Source: Thozetella sp. PMI_491 (lineage: Eukaryota > Ascomycota > Sordariomycetes > Chaetosphaeriales > Chaetosphaeriaceae). Taken from it: 64,000 nt of DNA. The stretch lies in assembly GCA_021432635.1 (NCBI GenBank), contig MU270109.1, forward strand, positions 62,001-126,000. Direction: 5' to 3'. Shown here in pieces: positions 22,787 through 33,082 of the stretch; position 1 is the first letter of the stretch, and each line of letters begins with the position of its first letter. The notes beneath the pieces are model-generated. The model was given only the letters and a program-made list of their open reading frames with translations. It did not search any database and had not been told where the DNA came from. The position numbers and the translations under genes were made by a program.

Positions 22787-24251
22787 ATGGCCCCTTCCCA
22801 GATGACGCCGTCGACCTCCAAGGACGGCGGACCTCCGACTCCCGATGAGCCTACCAACCCTCTCGGTCCGCCCTCGGGCATCTTCTCGATCCCGACCCAG
22901 TACATTTGCGCCCAGAGCGTGAAGCAGCAGCTGCAGAGCATTGGATATGACGAGGCTCGCGAAGACAACTATCGATTGAAAGGCGTCCAACTCATTGACA
23001 ATGTGCGATTGAGCCTTCAGCTGTGAGTCCTGGCTCACCATCGCCTGGCTGCCGCCTTGTTTTCCTGCTGACCAAGCCCAGTCCCGTCAAGACGTTTGAC
23101 ACGGCTGCTACCTACTACCACAAATTCCGGATCCGCTTCCCCAGCGCCGAGTACAATTACGAGGATGCGGCGCTGGCGTGCCTATTTGTAGCGTGCAAAG
23201 TTGAAGACACCATCAAGAAGAGCAAGGAGATATTATGCGCGGCCCATAACCTGCGTCAGCCCCATGACCACCGGACTCCCGACGACAAGGTAGGCCTGTG
23301 ACCTTTATGGCGTTTCTAGAAATCCCTACTGACCGGCGCCAGAGCTTTGAGGGATTCTCCAAGATCACCATAGGGCTTGAGCGACACATACTCGAGACGA
23401 TTGGGTTTGACTTCCGGGTTCAATACCCTCAGAAGCTTCTCTCTAAGATGGTCCGGAAGCTGTTCCCAGCCTCGGCGGCCAAGGAGTTCCAAAAGCTGGC
23501 GTACGACATGTCGATCGACCTGTTTAAGACATTCGCGCCTATCAAGCAGTCCACCTTCACCATGGTCCTGGGTATCATTGAGCTGACAGCGCTCATCTCT
23601 GGCGCCGGAGAGGATGTGGTGCGGGGGCTAGACCCGGCCGCCTACCACACGGATCGAGCATGCGTGACGGAGACAATGCTGGACCTCCTGGATCTCTATA
23701 CGCGCTTCCACAAGCAGACTAAGATTGGGGCGAAGTTTGACTTGAACAAGCTTATTGATATCAAGATCGGCATAAACAACCGGCCGCAGGAGGGAAGCAG
23801 GTCTCGCTTCGAGGCGCGGTGCGTCCGGTGTGAGAAAGAGGCCGAGGAACAGCAGCCGGCGCCGATCACGCCCGGGTCCGCGACATCCCCCGCTAACAAC
23901 GGGGCGTTGCCGGCCGCCACCAAGAGCGTGAAGCGCAACCGAGAGAGCGAGACGACGATGCGGTTCGTCTTCGATGCGGAAGAGGCGCGCAGGGAGCGGG
24001 ACCGCGCCGCCGAACACTTGTTCGACGAGTACGAAGAGTACGAGGTTGAGGTGGACGAGGCGATCCCGACCAAGCCGAAGAATCATGATGGCGGGCAGGG
24101 CCATGGGCACGGACACGGGCACGGACACGGCCGGGGACCACATCGGGGGTATGGGAACAACCAGCATGACCACGGATTCGCTCCGTATCCCAGGAACCGG
24201 CACGGGCATCACGACCGCCATAAGGGGCGGAAGGGGCATGGCCAATACTGA
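22787..24251 (+). CDS. CTK2: CTD kinase subunit beta, cyclin-K/L-like (Ctk2)
   Basis: Exons 22787..23022, 23082..23289 and 23343..24251 give 450 residues, with introns of 59 and 53 nt. The start at 22787 was preferred over a GTG three codons upstream. The N-terminal cyclin box runs through YICAQSVKQQL, FDTAATYYHKFR and AALACLFVACKVEDT. The second cyclin fold includes the ILETIGFDFRVQYP segment. This is the cyclin of the CTDK-I complex, which phosphorylates Ser2 of the RNA polymerase II C-terminal domain in the nucleus; partners would be the Ctk1 kinase and Ctk3. The C-terminal 130 residues are disordered, acidic (EYEEYEVEVDEA) and then His/Gly-rich with a (GH)n tract. That tail is longer than in yeast. 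The family call is strong. Confidence 0.9.
24104..24136 (+). repeat. Gly-His coding tandem repeat
   Basis: The repeated hexamer gggcac/ggacac encodes a GHGHGHGHGHG tract near the C-terminus of the Ctk2 homologue. Confidence 0.7.
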
Positions 24252-26109
24252 AACCAGCCTCATGTATATTATATACCTACGGAGAAGTTGCCAGCATGAT
24301 CCATCCCCATTGGGTGGGAGCGAGAGTGGGATGAGGTCTCCTCCGGCCCAAGCGGAACCCTACGGGCAGAGGCCGGGCAGCATTGGGAGGAATGGAGTTT
24401 TGGGTGGTTCAAAGATACCAGATACCCCACAGATTTACTGTCGATCAATGTTATGCGTAATGTACTTGTTCTATATGTCTGAGTCGGGTAGCCGCACAGG
24501 ATAGGAAATAATTAGGACAATCGCTGCTCCTTGGTTGCTGTACCTTGGTCCCTATGAAGAAGAGCCTATGGGCTTTCCGGCGCGCGCGCGGGGCCTGTTG
24601 GCCACGAACGGGAATGCAAAAGTGCCTCACCTCGTGCGAGAATTAGCCATCCTATCAGCGTTGGGCTGGGCGGCTTCCCTCAGGATATGGGTCCGGCTTA
24701 ACTTCACGATTGCTGTGCCTCTCGGTCCGTCCAGTGCAAAAGGGCATTGGCCATCAATGCCCCCCTCCCATCCCCAAGGTAATACGGGCGGCACCCCGTC
24801 CCTGTACGCCAGGGCTAGCTACTAACTCAAGAGAGACGAGGTGGGTAGGCAGCTAGGACGCCGTTTAGGCAAGCTAGGTCCTGGCGGCGACCCAGGCAAG
24901 CCAGACAAGGCCAGCCAACGCCAGGCAAGCCAGGTACCGCGTACAGTACAGTACCTAATCTGTGGTACCCATACGGTACAGTACGTACGCAGAAAGCGAG
25001 ACGGGCAGGGAAGCACCAAGTACCCAAGGTACCCAAGGCACCTAACCCAGCCGAGGGGAACCATCTCTGGTAGGCCCCCTCGCTCCCCCCTCCCCACCCT
25101 CCCGGCCAGGCAGGCACACCCCGGCCAGCAACCAAATCCCGGGAGGATCTCGCAGGGGAGGTTCAGGGAACGGGAGGAAGAAAAAAAAAAAGGGACGAAA
25201 GCGAGCGAGAAGGAGAATGAGACCGACAGAGAGGGGAACTGACAGAGAAAAAGGAAAGAAAATAAAATTAGCGAGGGATGGAGAGAGAGAGAGAGTCAGC
25301 AACAAGGCGAAAAGAGGGAGGGACCCCTGACGCCGTGGGGCAGCGGTTTAGTGGTGGGCGTCACTTCCTTTCGCGTCCCCACGGGAGTCACACCACCACC
25401 CCTCCGGCTGGTCGCTAAAATTGAGGAGCGAGCCTGACACCCCCCTCTTATCCCCCTAGGCCGGTCCAGAGCTGAGGCCACCGCAGTAGCATGTAGCATG
25501 AGCGGCCCCCCCGGGGCGGGTTCTGGCTCTGCTTCTCAGGCTCTGACTCTCTTGGGTTTCTGGACCTGGGCGTAGCTTGCGCGTAGCGTGTAGCGTGTGT
25601 ACGGAGCAGCAGCACGGTGCTGTACAGTACAATAATTGGCACAGTCAGTCATTGGCAATGGTTATTCCGCCCGACTGTCCGATCCCACAAGTCCCCTGCT
25701 TTGTCTCCCCCACAACCCAACCAACACACTTGCGCAACCCATCCCCAACACCACCTACCTGCACCGCACTGCTGGCCCGCGATCGACCGACGACGCCTGG
25801 CCGGCCCATCTCGCGCGCGCGCTCTCTCTTTTCACGTCGCTCGCTCACCCACCCCCTCCCCTCGCTAACCCACGACTGCCGACCAGTCCGCCAGCGTCGC
25901 GGCTGAGGCTCTTCCTCGCCCCGACGGCTTACGACCTTCCTATTCGGGCTCCCGCCTTAGCTGTCCACACCGCCCGGGGTCCGCTTCAATCACCGCCACC
26001 TTTCGACCGTTTCGCAATTACATCGCGAACCACACCGCGTCCCCTCACCACCCGGCCCGTCCCTTCCGATCGTCAGTCTCGTCGCTCTCCGCGCCGACGC
26101 CGTCCCACA
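24252..26109. other. Intergenic and probable long 5' UTR
   Basis: The first part is the 3' flank of CTK2. Around 24930-25045 the sequence is rich in GTAC/GGTACC words. From about 25640 to 26109 the plus strand is strongly pyrimidine-rich (CCC, CTC, CACC runs), typical of a transcription start region and long 5' leader of the following Clr5 gene. Open frames in this skewed sequence are probably artefacts. Confidence 0.5.
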
Positions 26110-28110
26110 ATGGCGGAAACAGCTGCCAAGGATGGCGGCAAAGGTGCGAGCAAGCGGTGGGCGGCCGAGAAGGATTGGGAGCGACACCGCGCCACCATCA
26201 CCCAGCTCTACATCACCGAGAATAAGACCCTGATGCAGGTCATGGAAGTCATGAAGAAGGAGTACGACTTCAGCGCGACGTGCGTCCTGCCTCCCTCCCC
26301 CCCTCTAACCCCGCGCCGAACGCTCACAGCTCTGCAGCGCGCGAATGTACAAGGCTCGGTTCGAGCGATGGCATCTATGGAAGAACGAGAGGGCTGTCAT
26401 TCTGTCGCCCCCAGACAGCACGGGGAGTTCGGACGACTCGGAAAATAGAGAGGTATTGAAGCGATGGGCGACCGAAGAGGACTGGGAAAATCAGCGAGCC
26501 ACCATCACCCAATTATACGTAAAAGAGAACAGGACGCTCGCCAAACTCATGGAGATCATGGAGGACGAGCACAAGTTCCATGCGACGTGAGTCCCCTTAA
26601 CCCCCGCCTCTTCGCACACGCAATCGCACACCCGTGCCCTATCTCCGGCTCCACCCTTCGCCACATCTCCCCGTCACTAGCGATTGCTGCTTGTCGCCGT
26701 CCAGGCGCTGTCAAGGTTCGCTTCCAGCATGATGTTGTTGTCGCTGACCCCTGGCGTAGCCCAAAAATGTACAAGAGCCGATTTAAGCGGTGGGGACTGT
26801 GGAAGAATACAAGGGCAGCCGACGTGGTCGAGATCATACGGCAAAAACAACAGAGAGACGCCAGCCAGCAGCCGGGTGAGTACTATCTGAACGGCAAGCA
26901 GGTCGACATCGGGAAGGTTGAGGCATACCTGAAGCGGCGGAGGAAACAACTAGACGCTAGCTTGATGCACTTGAGGATAGGGGAGAACAACACCATGGTG
27001 TGGAGGACGCCGTCGCCCGATATCTTTCTGAGCTGTCCGAGCCCCAACTACCTACAGTCACCAACTACTATTAAGATCGGAGAGGACATGTTCAAGGCTT
27101 TCCGCGATTACTACGAGGGGCAGATGTCCCGGGGACGGTGGGCGTTCGGGCCCGATACTTCCGCAGCCCTTGTGAACGCGGAAGGGTCCCAAGGAAACCG
27201 GATCCTGATGAATTTCTTCCAGCGCTTCAAGTCAGCCCTCCCTATGCTGGAGGACCCGGTCCGCGACGGCGCTGAGGGCATGAAGATGCTCCGCATCTGT
27301 TTCGCCGAGTTGCCCGAGGTCGTCCAGGCCGAGGATCCCATGATGCTCTACTGCATCCTGTCCCTGATACGGCGGATACAATCCTACCCGCGTTCCAAGT
27401 TCCTGCTCCAGGAGCTGCTAAACCAGCTAGACGCTGCCGCCTCGGGCCTTGAGCGAGATTTCCCACATCCCACCCGGCAATTGTGGAAGGCCATCCGAGA
27501 CGGCCTGCAGGCCGGGGATAGCTACCGCCCCGAGTCGGCGGCCCCGATCATCGTCGACGTCTTGAAGCGGCACCTCGGCGCCTACCACGCCAAGACGATC
27601 GAGTGGTTCTGCTTGATGACCTTCATGATGGACCTGACGCAGGAGGGCAAAGAAGCGCGCCTGCGAAGCTTGTGCGATGCCATGGACAACCTGGGCTTGT
27701 TCGACGAGCGGCACATGGGAGTTCGCATGAACCTGATCGCGCTGATCCGGAAGGACCCGGAGAAGCTCGAAGACGCCGCCCAACTAGCCCTGGAAGTCAT
27801 TGACGACCCGGTGCGCTACAGCGAGCTTCTCAAGCACCCGGACACCGCCTACAACTACCTATCGCTGCTCGCCGAGATCCGGCAGTCGCAGGGCGACCTG
27901 GCCGAGTCAGAGCGCCTGCAACGCGAGTGTCTCAAGGTCGCGCGTGCCAAGCTCGAGGTCAACGAGTCGGATCTCCTGCACGCCCTGCGGGAGCTGGAGG
28001 AAGTGCTGCGCGTGCAAGGCAAATACGACGAGGCCGAGGTCATCGCCGAGGAGAGGAAACTAGCTCTCAAAGAGAGCTTGGAGAGGGTAGGGGAAGAGGA
28101 GGGCGCTTAG
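26110..28110 (+). CDS. Protein with two tandem Clr5 domains and a helical repeat C-terminus
   Basis: Exons 26110..26279, 26338..26586 and 26760..28110 give 589 residues. The first Clr5 domain reads RWAAEKDWERHRATITQLY and continues through FSAT to MYKARFERWHLWKN. The second reads RWATEEDWENQRATITQLY and continues through FHAT to MYKSRFKRWGLWKN. Each domain is interrupted by an intron at the same position and phase, so the duplication included the intron. The C-terminal 450 residues are alpha-helical with TPR-like pairs near the end (YNYLSLLAEIRQSQGDLAES, then LLHALRELEEVLRVQGKYDEA). Clr5 was named from a fission-yeast protein involved in silencing and is presumed to bind nucleic acid or chromatin. 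Proteins joining Clr5 to TPR-like repeats are common in filamentous fungi, but their roles are mostly unknown. Confidence 0.85.
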
Positions 28111-28565
28111 TGACGTGCCGGATGAAGTTACGAAAAGAAAACGGTTTCTTTGGATTTTATTTTAGTTTCACAGTCTCTCTCGTGCGCGCGGCATGGCAGG
28201 CTACCGTTTCTGATTTTGGCACGGGCTTGGCGAGGCGCACAGGACGGCTGTATATCTCTAGATACCTGTCCTGCACGCCGGGGCAACGACCAGGAGGAGG
28301 TCGTGGGCATGTACCAGTACACGGGGGCTCGGATGGGGAGAGCCGGCACGCGGCGTGCCTCCTTTGAGCAGGAGGCTTGGATGCCGACGTACGCAGCAGC
28401 TGTATGGTTTTGTCTTTGTTATCACTGCCTTTTCCAGTGGCCATGGTTGGCCTAGGGTTGCCTGAATGACCATTTATTGGATTCTCAGAAGAAAATATTA
28501 ATTGCACCCAACGCCCTCCCTGCTTGGTAGAGCCTCTGTCTATCCTTTGCCCATGCTGCCTTAAC
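28111..28565. other. Convergent intergenic region
   Basis: The 3' ends of the Clr5 gene (plus) and the AA9 gene (minus) face each other across this 455-bp spacer. No gene or RNA is seen. Confidence 0.5.
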
Positions 28566-29422
28566 TCAAAAGAAGCTCGCCTCGATGACGGGCGGGCCGG
28601 GGATCTCGTAGTCCTTAAAGCTGCTGGCCCAGATGTCCACCTTGATGCCGGGATCCGTGGCGCTATAGGCCCCGGGGATCTTGACGCCGGCCGGGAGCTG
28701 GCCGCTTCCGGACCCCGTAACGTTAACCTGGTAGCAGCTCATGTAGAACTGGGCGCCACCCACTTGCGACGCCGTGTGCAGCGCGATGGCCTCCGCCCGG
28801 ACGAGGTATGCCCCGGCCGGGATTTTGCTCGGGATGGTGAAGGCCCGCTTGCCGCAGTTCGCGTTGAGCAGGTCGGTCCCCCACGTCTTGTTGTCGCCAC
28901 TGTAGCCGAACTCGTCCACCTTGAACCAGTCGCCCGAGCCGTCGGCCGTGGTGGCGTCGTCCACCTTGGACATGTACACCATCACAGGCCCGAAGTGATT
29001 GCCGCCGATGGCCTGGGTGCTGCACGATCGGTCGTTGGGTTGTTGGTGCATCTCAACGCTGAAGGCTTCGCCGGCTAGAGCGGAGGCAGCCAGTCAGCAT
29101 CGCGTCGTCCGTTCTCCGTCCCTCGGAAGGGGGGGGCTTAGGTACTTACCGGTTGCTGAACACACCCCCTCGACGGGCTTGGTACCCACGTTGCAAGCCA
29201 AGTCTTTGCTCGTCACATCCGTGACTGGGGAGTTGTTGGCCTGGCGTCCTTCAGCAGGCTGTTGCGACAGAGTTAGGGGCGGAGGGGAGGGTGACGTACC
29301 GGCATTCTTACGCAAGTCTTCGCATCGTCCGTAGAAGCGGACCATGACTGCTGGAAGATGGCATGGCCGAAAACCGAGGCCGCCGGGGCCAACAAGTTTA
29401 GCACAAGGGAGGAGGTCTTCAT
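28566..29422 (-). CDS. AA9 lytic polysaccharide monooxygenase (former GH61)
   Basis: Exons 29300..29422, 29150..29240 and 28566..29074 give 240 residues. The signal peptide is 19 residues and exposes His20 (HAIFQQ) as the mature N-terminus. The copper brace is His20 plus His81 (EMHQQPNDRSC). The second-sphere residues His171 and Gln180 and the axial Tyr182 (AQFYMSCYQV) are all present, as is the late GAYSATDPGI/YEIPGP signature. The enzyme oxidatively cleaves cellulose or related glucans with H2O2 or O2. There is no carbohydrate-binding module. For the first intron the AG at 29242-29241 was chosen over an earlier in-frame AG because the earlier one leaves a 41-nt intron; the alternative adds six residues. 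A TATAACTA string about 100 nt upstream and a GGCTAAA word at 29811 may be promoter elements. Confidence 0.93.
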
Positions 29423-29804
29423 GACGGATATAATTATGTATTTGTGTGCCTTTAGCTCTTCCTTTGATGCTTGCTGGCGAGAACAATGTCCAACCCTCCA
29501 GAGCACGCGAGGAGCGCCAGCTAGTTATAGACTCACAGCTCAACTACCAGAGTTCGCTCGATCTTTCTCAGCTCGTCGAGAGCAAGTTCCCTCCGTTCCC
29601 ATCTCTGTTCCCCGGTCCATGCGAGGGCTCGAAGCAGCCCGTGGTGACGCCACTTCGTGGGAGTAGTAGCCAGGCATACAAGGCCGGAAGCTCCCAGCAT
29701 GCACCCAAAGCGGCGAGCATTTGCAATGGCTCCTTGTACACAAAGTAGCCAATGTTATGCTGTTTCAACTTGAGGGGACCGGCGGAGCCACTACCGGGAG
29801 GGGA

Positions 29805-29811
29805 TTTAGCC
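29805..29811 (-). promoter_or_regulatory. Possible XlnR/XYR1 site upstream of the AA9 gene
   Basis: The minus strand reads GGCTAAA, the consensus for the xylanase/cellulase activator, about 385 bp upstream of the AA9 start codon and in the same orientation. A 7-mer of this kind can occur by chance. Confidence 0.3.
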
Positions 29812-30434
29812 TAAGCTCGCGGGATTGCAAGCCGCGCTGGAAGCCGGGAATGGACAGGACCTGTGTACCCTTCGCTATGCCGTCGCAGCAGCAGAGGCCC
29901 TGGATCGGCGGCAGGCGGCATGGCCTCGTTGATCGACTGCAGCTGGGCTCATCTATGCGTCCCGGCGAGTCGGAGACCGGGTTTACGAGCACGTCCCCGC
30001 TATACACATGATACGTAGGCCTCATTTGGGCGAGCCTGCCATCCAACCCCTCCGTCCCCTTCGAGAGAAGAGCTCCCAAATGGAGAAGACACTAACGGAG
30101 GGATTCTCTTTATGTCAGGCCGTGATGCTGTTGCTGGCCGCTTGTATGCTTGTATCACACTTGGCTATCGAGGAAGCGAAGGAGGCGCTGAGACACCAGC
30201 AACACTGCCTTATCGCACTGTCTCTGGCCGATAACGGGCCAATACGAGGAATGGGACGCAGAGGAGAGAGCAAGGCTTGCGGCATGGGTTTGGCTGCCTG
30301 CGGTTGGCTCTGCGATGATTCAAACGCGGATGGTGGTAGGACAAGCAAAAAGCAAACGTGAGCCTCCCAATGCCCTCGTGCCCTCGCTCTATGGAGTACC
30401 TACCTAAGCTCTCAGCCGGTAGGCCAAGTAAGTT

Positions 30435-30452
30435 TAGGTAGGTAGGTAGGTA
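30435..30452. repeat. TAGG microsatellite
   Basis: Four tandem TAGG units occur here. Related short TAGG/CCTA tracts appear near 38463 and 46709, all intergenic. Confidence 0.7.
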
Positions 30453-30894
30453 ATTGCTCTTTCTGGCACGCAGTGGGGGCCGACAAAGCCGTGGATGGAT
30501 AACATCTCGCTCGCACGCTGCAGGCTGGGGCCCAGCAAGCCAATCGATAAGCCCGGACTAGCACACACGCCCACTTTGTTAGCATCTGCGCTTTGCGACT
30601 GCCGCCGGCTCGGTTTGGTGGGGGTTAGCTTGTCCCACCGTCGATCTGAAGCTGCCCTAGCCAACTTTCAGGAACAGACCGGCTTGTTTTGTTTCCTTCT
30701 CGTGCAGTCTCACTCTCCTTCGTGTTCTTCAACAAAGCCTCTTTCTTCATCTTGTGCACATATCACTGCCCTCATCGCCCAGCCTTTCTCTCTTTCACAA
30801 TTCTACCCCTGCTAGCTGACCAACCCCTCGTCCCCTTCCTAACAGCGCCAAAAGCGGTCGTAGTCTGGACTGGCGCGAGCGCACCACCAGCAGA

Positions 30895-31828
30895 ATGTCG
30901 CCCAACGATGCTGCGAACGGTCTCAACCCGTATGGTGTTCCAGCTGCTAATCCCGGTATGTGCTTACAAGTTCCCGGTTGGGCCTTTCTGCTAACACCTC
31001 GGGAGACCCGGCCGTGGTGCCCAATCCCAACCATGGCATGACCGGAGACTGGAGCCTCGATAGAGTCTTGGATACTGTCAAGGAGGGTGCACCTACTGAG
31101 GGCACTACCTCGCCTCTGCCCTACTTCCACGCCCTGGAGAGACTCAAGACGATGAAGCGCGAGGGCTGGCGGCGCTTCGGTATTGAGCGGTACGACCGTT
31201 CCATTACCCCATGTCGAGCGGCGGCGGCGGTGTACTGACCAACGATGCGCATAGCGGAGAATCGATCGCAGACCACATGTATCGCATGTCGATGATTACG
31301 ATGCTCGCGCCCCCTACCATCTCTGCCCGTCTTGACATCAACCGATGCATCAAAATGTGCCTAATCCACGACATGGCCGAGTCCTTTGTCGGAGACATCA
31401 CCCCCGTCGACGGCGTCCCCAAGGTGGAGAAGAACAGGCGCGAGGCGGCCACCATGGACTACCTCGCCAAGAGACTTTTGGGCAGTGTCTACGGAGGCGT
31501 CCAGGGCGACGAAATCCGGGCAATCTGGCAGGAATACGAGGACTCCAAGACGGATGAGAGCATTTTTGTCCACGACATCGACAAGATCGAGCTGCTCCTG
31601 CAGATGGTCGAGTACGAGAAGCGCGGGGGAGGCAAGTTGGACCTAGGCGAGTTCACCTACGTTAGCACCGTAGTGGTGCTCCCGGAGACCAAGGCCTGGG
31701 CCGACGACATCATCAAGGAGCGCGAGGCCTTCTGGGGAGCACAGGCCCACGTCCACGGCGAGAACGGTGTCCAGGGCGGGGTGTCGACCGATACAAGGGA
31801 GATGCAGGACGACTACTACAAGAAATGA
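30895..31828 (+). CDS. HD-domain 5'-deoxynucleotidase (HDDC2/YfbR-like)
   Basis: Exons 30895..30955, 31006..31189 and 31255..31828 give 272 residues in consistent phase. The metal-binding HD signature is complete: RLKTMKREGW, then RGESIADHMYRMS (His), CLIHDMAESFVGD (His-Asp) and HDIDKIELLLQ (downstream Asp). This matches the eukaryotic HDDC2 / yeast YBR242W-YGL101W family, which dephosphorylates deoxynucleoside 5'-monophosphates, presumably in the cytosol or nucleus. A 60-residue Pro/Asn-rich N-terminal extension precedes the domain. The second donor (GTACGA) is weak, but the junction recreates the conserved RGES motif. An AATAAA lies immediately after the stop codon. Confidence 0.88.
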
Positions 31829-33082
31829 GAATAAAGCAGCGCTGCTATGGAGCCAACTGTACCTGCAAAGGTGCATGGCGGAAGCCGCGGACGAGGGAGC
31901 TAGAGCGTTGGCGCAATCTCCTCGGCGGCGTAGAAGGTTGGCCTCGCTTCGATATTGATACCCGCATGGAAGATAGAGCGCCCCAGAAGCCGATAGATGG
32001 CAATAGATTTCAATACGATGCCTACGCAACGCAGAATTTGCAGAACATTTTTGTCTTAAGCCACGCGAAGTGACGATGTTTACTGCGTCATAGGCGGCAA
32101 CTGGGCCGCCTTTTGCGCGCCAAAAGCCCACCACGTATTCCCGTCTTGTGGGATCCTTTCGGCGGTCACGATCTATAAATCAGGGGCGGTTGGTGTCCGG
32201 CCCCATATTGCTTGTCCCAGAACGCCATTTATTTTGCGCCGACGAAAGATTCCGCATCGCGACCGACAACCTGCCCCTCCATGCTGCTGCCATGGCAACC
32301 GCTGTGCCCCGCTGAAGCTGGGATAGAGCTCGGTTAGACTACCGAGCGCCTCAGGGTCTTGGGGAAATTTTATCCAGGATCGATCTAGGAGGCGACCAGC
32401 AAACGCTCAAGAAGGTGGCTTGATCTCTGCGCCTGGTCGGTTCTGAGCTCGGCCCATCAACTCGTGTCTCTCTCGCCACGCCAGAGCGTCGTGACGCGAC
32501 CGCCGCCGCTTGCAATAGCAGCCTGCACAAAGTACTGTACTAGTCCGTCGGCGTTGCACGACGTCACCGCGGCTGCGATTGGCAGGACCTCGCGGCAGGC
32601 ATTCAGGCGAGAACCCCAACTAGGCCGGAGCTTCCATGTTTGCGCCGATGCGAGGCAGCACCACCGTCGCCACGCGTCGACCTCTTTGAGCAAAGCTTCT
32701 CTCAGCCCCGTCCTTGCTGCTACCAGCTCCCCATTGCGCCGCCGCCAGGGAACCCATCCGAGGAGGTTCATTTCCTGGCATTCTTGACATCGCACCACGA
32801 CTTTGCGATCGCTCCGCACCAGGTTTAGCTTTCGTTGCCTGCCGGTCGGCCTAGGCTCGAACCTGTCTTGGTCACGCGCAGCTTTCGAACCAAGCCACCG
32901 ACCCCGATATCAGCAAAACCGACATCCGATCCCAGAACACTAAGCAGTAGGTGCTAAGGACCCGTCCTGCTGCTACGCGCGACGCACCTGCACCCCGCAG
33001 CGACCAGCGCCTGCACGGGCGAGACGCATCGTGCATCAACCGCACGCACGACTTGCTCACCGGGACCCCCGGGCCTTCGATC
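31829..33082. other. Intergenic, no gene seen
   Basis: This holds the 3' flank of the HD gene and the promoter and probable leader of the next gene. A frame open upstream of 33083 to a GTG at 32951 has no ATG and is taken as leader. Nothing else is recognised. Confidence 0.5.

Larger units (their letters stand above)
29423..30894. other. Divergent intergenic region
   Basis: This spacer lies between the AA9 and HD-domain start codons and holds both promoters. It includes the GGCTAAA word and a TAGG microsatellite at 30435-30452. The part from about 30700 on is pyrimidine-rich, like a 5' leader. No gene is recognised. Confidence 0.5.

Noticed and set aside
25636-26448. 270-codon frame overlapping the Clr5 gene start
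   Set aside because: It follows pyrimidine skew in the leader and is out of frame with the Clr5 domain, which begins with a good ATG at 26110.
29242-29259. Alternative acceptor adding PAEGRQ to the AA9 protein
   Set aside because: It would leave a 41-nt intron, shorter than the others here, and it breaks the usual RMPxNNSPV continuity, although the frame would stay open.
32951-33082. 44-codon upstream extension of the Ser/Pro-rich protein
   Set aside because: It opens with GTG, has no ATG, and its composition is unlike the rest of the protein, so it is treated as 5' leader.
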